The translations under genes were made by a program, and so were the position numbers. The notes under the pieces are model-generated. The model was not told the DNA's origin, did no database searches, and saw only the letters and a list, made by a program, of their open reading frames with translations. Below are positions 61,116 through 64,000 of a stretch of 64,000 nucleotides of DNA, piece after piece; position 1 is the first letter of the stretch, and every line of letters begins with the position of its first letter. Origin of the DNA: Myxococcus xanthus. Its GTDB lineage: Bacteria; Myxococcota; Myxococcia; Myxococcales; Myxococcaceae. The stretch lies in NCBI RefSeq assembly GCF_006402735.1, contig NZ_CP017174.1, forward strand, positions 7,110,001-7,174,000, in the 5' to 3' direction.

Positions 61116-62138
61116 GTGGTGACTGCCAACAAGCGCCTGTGGTTCATCCGTGCGGGCCGCGATGCCGCGTTCTTCGATGCCTTCCGGACGGAGGGGTACG
61201 TCGGCATTGGCTGGGACAAGCTCGGCCAGCTCGCGCCGGACGTGAGTGCGGACGAGCTCGACGCCCGGTTCGCCAAGGCCTACCCGGAGGACAAGGAAGG
61301 CACTCGGAGGGTCTGGGCCGCGCAGGTCCGCCGGTTCATGCGCGATGTTGAGCAAGGCGACAGCGCGGTGACCTATGACCCGAACGAGCGCATCTACCTC
61401 CTGGGGCGCATCGAATCGAACGTCGAGAACCACGCCGGGCCGCCTCCGCTGGTCCGACGCGTTCGCTGGACGCACCACGTGCTGCGAAACCAGTTGAGCG
61501 CGGCGACTCGCAATGGCCTCGGGTCCATCGCCACATTGTTCCGGCCCAACGCGGAAGCCACCACGGAACTCTGGGCGCAAGCCGTGGAACTGGAACGTCC
61601 CGTGGCGTCCCTGCCGCCCACGTCGGCCCCCACCGTGGACAGCGACGAGGGCACCGAAGCGGTGCTCCGGGAGGAGCAGTTCGAGAAGGCGGAGCAGTTC
61701 ATCGAGGACCGTATCGCGAGACTGAACTGGAGCGAGATGCAGGAACTCGTCGCAGGCATCCTCCGCGCCATGGGTTATCGCACGCGCGTCGCCGCGCCTG
61801 GCGCGGACCGGGGTGTCGACATCTTCGCTTCACCCGACGGCCTGGGCCTCCAGGAACCCCGCATCTTCTGTGAGGTGAAGCACCGCGTGGGCGAGTCCAT
61901 GGATTCACAATCCATTCGCGCCTTTCTCGGGGGCCGCAAGCAGGGCGACCGGTGCCTCTACGTCAGCACAGGCGGCTTTACCAAGGATGCGCGTTATGAA
62001 GCGGACCGCTCCTCGGTTCCGCTTCGCCTCCTCACCCTCTCCGACCTTCGTGAGCTTCTGGTCGAGCAGTATGAGCACCTCGACGCGGAGACGCGGGCGC
62101 TGGTCCCCCTGAAGAAGCTTTACTGGCCCGTCGGGTAG
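61116..62138 (+). CDS. Mrr-type restriction endonuclease
   Basis: 340 aa from GTG 61116 (GTG 61119 possible), after GGGGGA. The C-terminal ~150 residues are an Mrr_cat PD-(D/E)xK domain: GADRGVDIFAS with D235, and FCEVKHR with E253 and K255. MQELVAGILRAMGYRTRV precedes it. The N-terminal ~105 residues (RLWFIRAGRDAAFFDAF, GYVGIGWD, SAVTYDPNERIYLLGRI) look like an EVE/PUA-type domain, often used to read modified bases. Such enzymes usually cut methylated or otherwise modified foreign DNA. No methyltransferase partner is adjacent, consistent with a type IV system. Converges with the reverse transcriptase 15 bp away. Confidence 0.85.
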   Translation: MVTANKRLWFIRAGRDAAFFDAFRTEGYVGIGWDKLGQLAPDVSADELDARFAKAYPEDKEGTRRVWAAQVRRFMRDVEQGDSAVTYDPNERIYLLGRIESNVENHAGPPPLVRRVRWTHHVLRNQLSAATRNGLGSIATLFRPNAEATTELWAQAVELERPVASLPPTSAPTVDSDEGTEAVLREEQFEKAEQFIEDRIARLNWSEMQELVAGILRAMGYRTRVAAPGADRGVDIFASPDGLGLQEPRIFCEVKHRVGESMDSQSIRAFLGGRKQGDRCLYVSTGGFTKDARYEADRSSVPLRLLTLSDLRELLVEQYEHLDAETRALVPLKKLYWPVG

Positions 62139-62153
62139 TCGAAGGGCGGGGCG

Positions 62154-63491
62154 TCAGTCCCACGCAATCTGGTCGAAGGTAGCGCGCAGTTTCGCACCTC
62201 GGGCTGGGTGCAGGTGTGCGACCCAGGCGATGCGGCCCAGCAGGTGCGCGCGGAAGTCGGGATGCCCCTCGGTGTTCTGGCTCGCGGGGCCTCGCGTGCG
62301 GCACAGGTGGAGAATGGCCTTCAGCCGCTCGTAGTCCACACGGCGAACCGAAGGATGCTCATTCACCACCACGCCCGCGAGCCGCTGCTGGGTACTCCGG
62401 TGCATCACCCGCGTCTTCCCTGTGCGTGGCGTGAAGCCCTCCTCGCGGAGAATCTGGCTCACGTAGCGCAGCAACTTGTGCGTGCGCCGGGCCAATGCGT
62501 CACCACCCGAGAACGCCAGGTCATCCGCGTAGCGCGTGTACTTCGCGCCCATCGCAGCAGCGAGCGCCGACAGCCGGACATCGAGCCGGTACGCCGCGAG
62601 GTTGGCCAGCGCGGGTGACGTGGGCGCCCCCTGGGGCAGGTGACGCGATTCGAGCCTCCGCCCCAGACGCCAGCGCGCGCTCGCCGCGGCGAGTGAATCC
62701 GGCCGCCGCGCCTGCGACACCACCGCGCTGGGTGTACGGTTCGTGCAGAGTCCCGCGAGCGCGCTCACCACGCCGTCCGGATAGCCCGCCGTGCGGAACA
62801 CCGCCCAGATTCGCGCGGGCCGCACGGAGAAGAAGAAGTCCTCAAGGTCCACCCGGACCACCACGGCCTGCCGTGCGTGGGGCTCAGCGAAGCTGCGGAC
62901 ACTCCGACCCGCGACGAAGCCATGCGCCGCGTCGTGCGGCGGGATGTGGGCCAGGATGCCGTGCAGCAGCTTCCGCTGAACCAGCGACAGGTCCAATCCC
63001 GGTCGTTCCAACAGGCGCTCTCCGCCGCTGCGCTTCGGAATCCAGGTGTACCGATACCGCCGCCACCGTCCTGGCGAGGACGTGCGCTCGATGCCCGGTA
63101 CATCCGCCAGCCAGTCCAACTGCGCCACTGTTACGCCCAACCATGCCGCGAGATCGGCTTGAGTCGGCAGCTCTGGCACGGGCCACGGCTGCCGCGCCAT
63201 CCGCGGCTCGGAAGCAATCCAGCGCACGATGCGCGCACGTGCCGAAGGATCTGTGAAGCCCCGCACGAACGCGGGACGCGAAGCCAACAGGTCCCCGAGC
63301 AACTCCATCCGCGCATGCGGCGGACGCGGGAAGAAGATCATCGCGCTGCGAGCCAGGGACGCCACCCAGTGCGCCCGTCCTCCGACGACCTCCGTGCCCC
63401 TTTCAACGAGCCCCTTGAGCGTCCAGGGTCCCGCGAGGAACGCGGACGCGAGCGCCTGAGCCACGACACGCCGCTCGCTCATCTTCCACAC
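62154..63491 (-). CDS. Retron-type reverse transcriptase
   Basis: 445 aa from GTG 63491; ATG 63482 gives 442 aa. Reverse-transcriptase motifs in order: YRYTWIPKRSGGERLLERP, AHGFVAGRSV, VRVDLEDFFFSV (first catalytic Asp near 215), LPQGAPTSPALANLA near 287, TRYADDLAFSG (catalytic YADD near 320) and PRTGKTRVMHRSTQQRLAGV. The N-terminal ~110 residues form a helical domain; IAWVAHLHPARGAKLR is at the C-terminus. Compared with the known myxobacterial Mx162 enzyme (from memory), the retron NAxxH and VTG motifs read FAEPH and LAG. The upstream inverted repeat and hairpins support a retron. Confidence 0.9.
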   Translation of the reverse strand: MWKMSERRVVAQALASAFLAGPWTLKGLVERGTEVVGGRAHWVASLARSAMIFFPRPPHARMELLGDLLASRPAFVRGFTDPSARARIVRWIASEPRMARQPWPVPELPTQADLAAWLGVTVAQLDWLADVPGIERTSSPGRWRRYRYTWIPKRSGGERLLERPGLDLSLVQRKLLHGILAHIPPHDAAHGFVAGRSVRSFAEPHARQAVVVRVDLEDFFFSVRPARIWAVFRTAGYPDGVVSALAGLCTNRTPSAVVSQARRPDSLAAASARWRLGRRLESRHLPQGAPTSPALANLAAYRLDVRLSALAAAMGAKYTRYADDLAFSGGDALARRTHKLLRYVSQILREEGFTPRTGKTRVMHRSTQQRLAGVVVNEHPSVRRVDYERLKAILHLCRTRGPASQNTEGHPDFRAHLLGRIAWVAHLHPARGAKLRATFDQIAWD

Positions 63492-63495
63492 TCAC

Positions 63496-63507
63496 GCCAT
63501 GCGGCGG
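63496..63507. repeat. Inverted repeat arm a2 of the candidate retron
   Basis: GCCATGCGGCGG on plus; exact reverse complement of 63665-63676. It ends 5 bp before the GTG of the reverse transcriptase. Confidence 0.75.
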
Positions 63508-63664
63508 CGTGGCCCCACCTGTCGTGTCTTGCGTGGCCCGGACCGCGGCTTGCCGCGGAGACGGCCGCGCGTGACGGTGTGCTCCTGATGAGTTGTCCCC
63601 GGGGGTGCCCCGGAGAGGCAGCGGACCGCAGCTTCACGGACCGGCTACCCGCTGGGTGTCCAAA

Positions 63665-63676
63665 CCGCCGCATGGC
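63665..63676. repeat. Inverted repeat arm a1 of the candidate retron
   Basis: CCGCCGCATGGC on plus; exact reverse complement of 63496-63507. As read on minus it is the 5' arm. Confidence 0.75.
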
Positions 63677-63766
63677 CCTCCGACGGTACACGTCGCACTT
63701 TCAAAAAGAAAATGCCGTGCACGCACGCCACTTGTGCCGCGAGCGAACGGTGATTGAGTTGCGCCC

Positions 63767-64000
63767 GTGACGGCTTCCACCGAGACCCAGCGGACCATTC
63801 AAGCGGTCTGGAGAATCGAGTCAGCCCGCCTCATCGCGGGCCTCGCACGGATGGTGCGCGACGTGGGCCGCGCGGAGGAACTCGCACAGGACGCGCTCGT
63901 CGCCGCGCTCGAGAAATGGCCAGAGTCGGGCGTCCCGGACAACCCGGGCGCGTGGCTCATGGCCACCGCCAAGCGCCGTGCCATCGACGAACTGCGGCGG
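63767..64000 (+). CDS. ECF sigma factor (partial, cut by the window end)
   Basis: 78 codons from GTG 63767 to the last base. The residues VWRIESARLIAGLARMVRD, AEELAQDALVAALEKWPESG and NPGAWLMATAKRRAIDELRR are the sigma-70 region 2 of ECF42-type factors, whose genes usually pair with a DGPF/YCII-domain gene. No such partner is upstream here, where the retron lies, so it may follow downstream. ECF42 factors carry an extra C-terminal TPR-like domain, not visible in this window. Confidence 0.88.
   Translation, partial: MTASTETQRTIQAVWRIESARLIAGLARMVRDVGRAEELAQDALVAALEKWPESGVPDNPGAWLMATAKRRAIDELRR

Larger units (their letters stand above)
63496..63676 (-). ncRNA. Candidate retron msr-msd RNA upstream of the reverse transcriptase
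   Basis: Two perfect 12-nt inverted arms (63665-63676 and 63496-63507) enclose a 157-nt segment ending 5 bp before the reverse-transcriptase start, the expected a1-msr-msd-a2 layout read on the minus strand. After a1 the RNA has CACCCAGCGGG, with an AGC that could hold the branching G. A 6-bp hairpin with a 3-nt loop is at 63599-63613 (msr-like). A longer imperfect hairpin is at 63531-63570 (msd-like): 3+4+6 paired bases with a CAAG loop. If the msd starts beside a2, a DNA of roughly 65-70 nt is possible. Boundaries are inferred. Confidence 0.6.

Noticed and set aside
1-64000. CRISPR arrays, tRNA or rRNA genes, insertion sequences
   Set aside because: No regularly spaced direct repeats, no cloverleaf with a recognisable T-arm, no rRNA signature and no transposase-like protein were seen by eye; a tRNAscan or covariance search would be decisive.

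Overview
The window looks like a chromosomal segment of a Myxococcus-type myxobacterium (Myxococcota). The DNA is very GC-rich with strong G/C bias at third codon positions. Starts are often GTG and junctions often overlap by 4 bp (ATGA/GTGA). The gene content is also myxobacterial: enhancer-binding proteins of the sigma-54 type, a PEGA-tailed Ser/Thr kinase, an AgmX/GltJ-like motility paralogue, PilA-like proteins, many lipoproteins and a retron-type reverse transcriptase. I found no rRNA, tRNA, CRISPR array or insertion sequence.

Layout. 0-6.5 kb: the tail of an enhancer-binding protein, ureidoglycolate lyase (allA), two zinc-ribbon/pilin-like proteins flanking a metalloprotease lipoprotein, a decayed fragment of a second allA, and a DUF2157-DUF4401-GDYXXLXY membrane operon. 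6.5-9.4 kb: a small Cys-rich protein with a heme-oxygenase-fold protein, then a GAF/sigma-54 activator. 9.7-16.6 kb, minus strand: ZIP transporter with methyltransferase, an LpoB-containing envelope operon, and an MscS channel. 16.7-24.5 kb: receiver protein, tetraheme lipoprotein, LysM lytic transglycosylase, L,D-transpeptidase, NUC1-type nuclease and a gamma-glutamylcyclotransferase-like protein. 24.5-36.3 kb, minus strand: AAA+ ATPase, Ser/Thr kinase, an ABC exporter operon with a large lipoprotein, and a PspA/substrate-binding-protein/coiled-coil operon.

36.5-53.3 kb: a sensor kinase followed by a region rich in nucleoside salvage: amidohydrolase of the 5'-deoxyadenosine deaminase type, cytidine deaminase, thymidine phosphorylase, a four-gene BMP-type nucleoside ABC importer, a PGM2-like phosphomutase and deoxyribose-phosphate aldolase. 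Together these could import nucleosides and convert deoxyribose to glyceraldehyde-3-phosphate and acetaldehyde. PilZ, SET, DUF4328, DksA-like and degenerate two-component genes lie among them. 53.4-61.1 kb: tandem secreted ComEC-like metallo-beta-lactamase proteins with DUF3006, the AgmX-like protein, a TIGR02300 protein, a cupredoxin-like lipoprotein, a coiled-coil/C4 zinc-ribbon protein and RNase HI.

61.1-64 kb is the most notable part. An Mrr-type restriction endonuclease faces a retron-type reverse transcriptase. Directly upstream of the reverse transcriptase is a perfect 12-bp inverted repeat (63496-63507 and 63665-63676) that encloses two strong hairpins, the layout expected of a retron a1-msr-msd-a2 locus. 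The window ends inside an ECF sigma factor gene.
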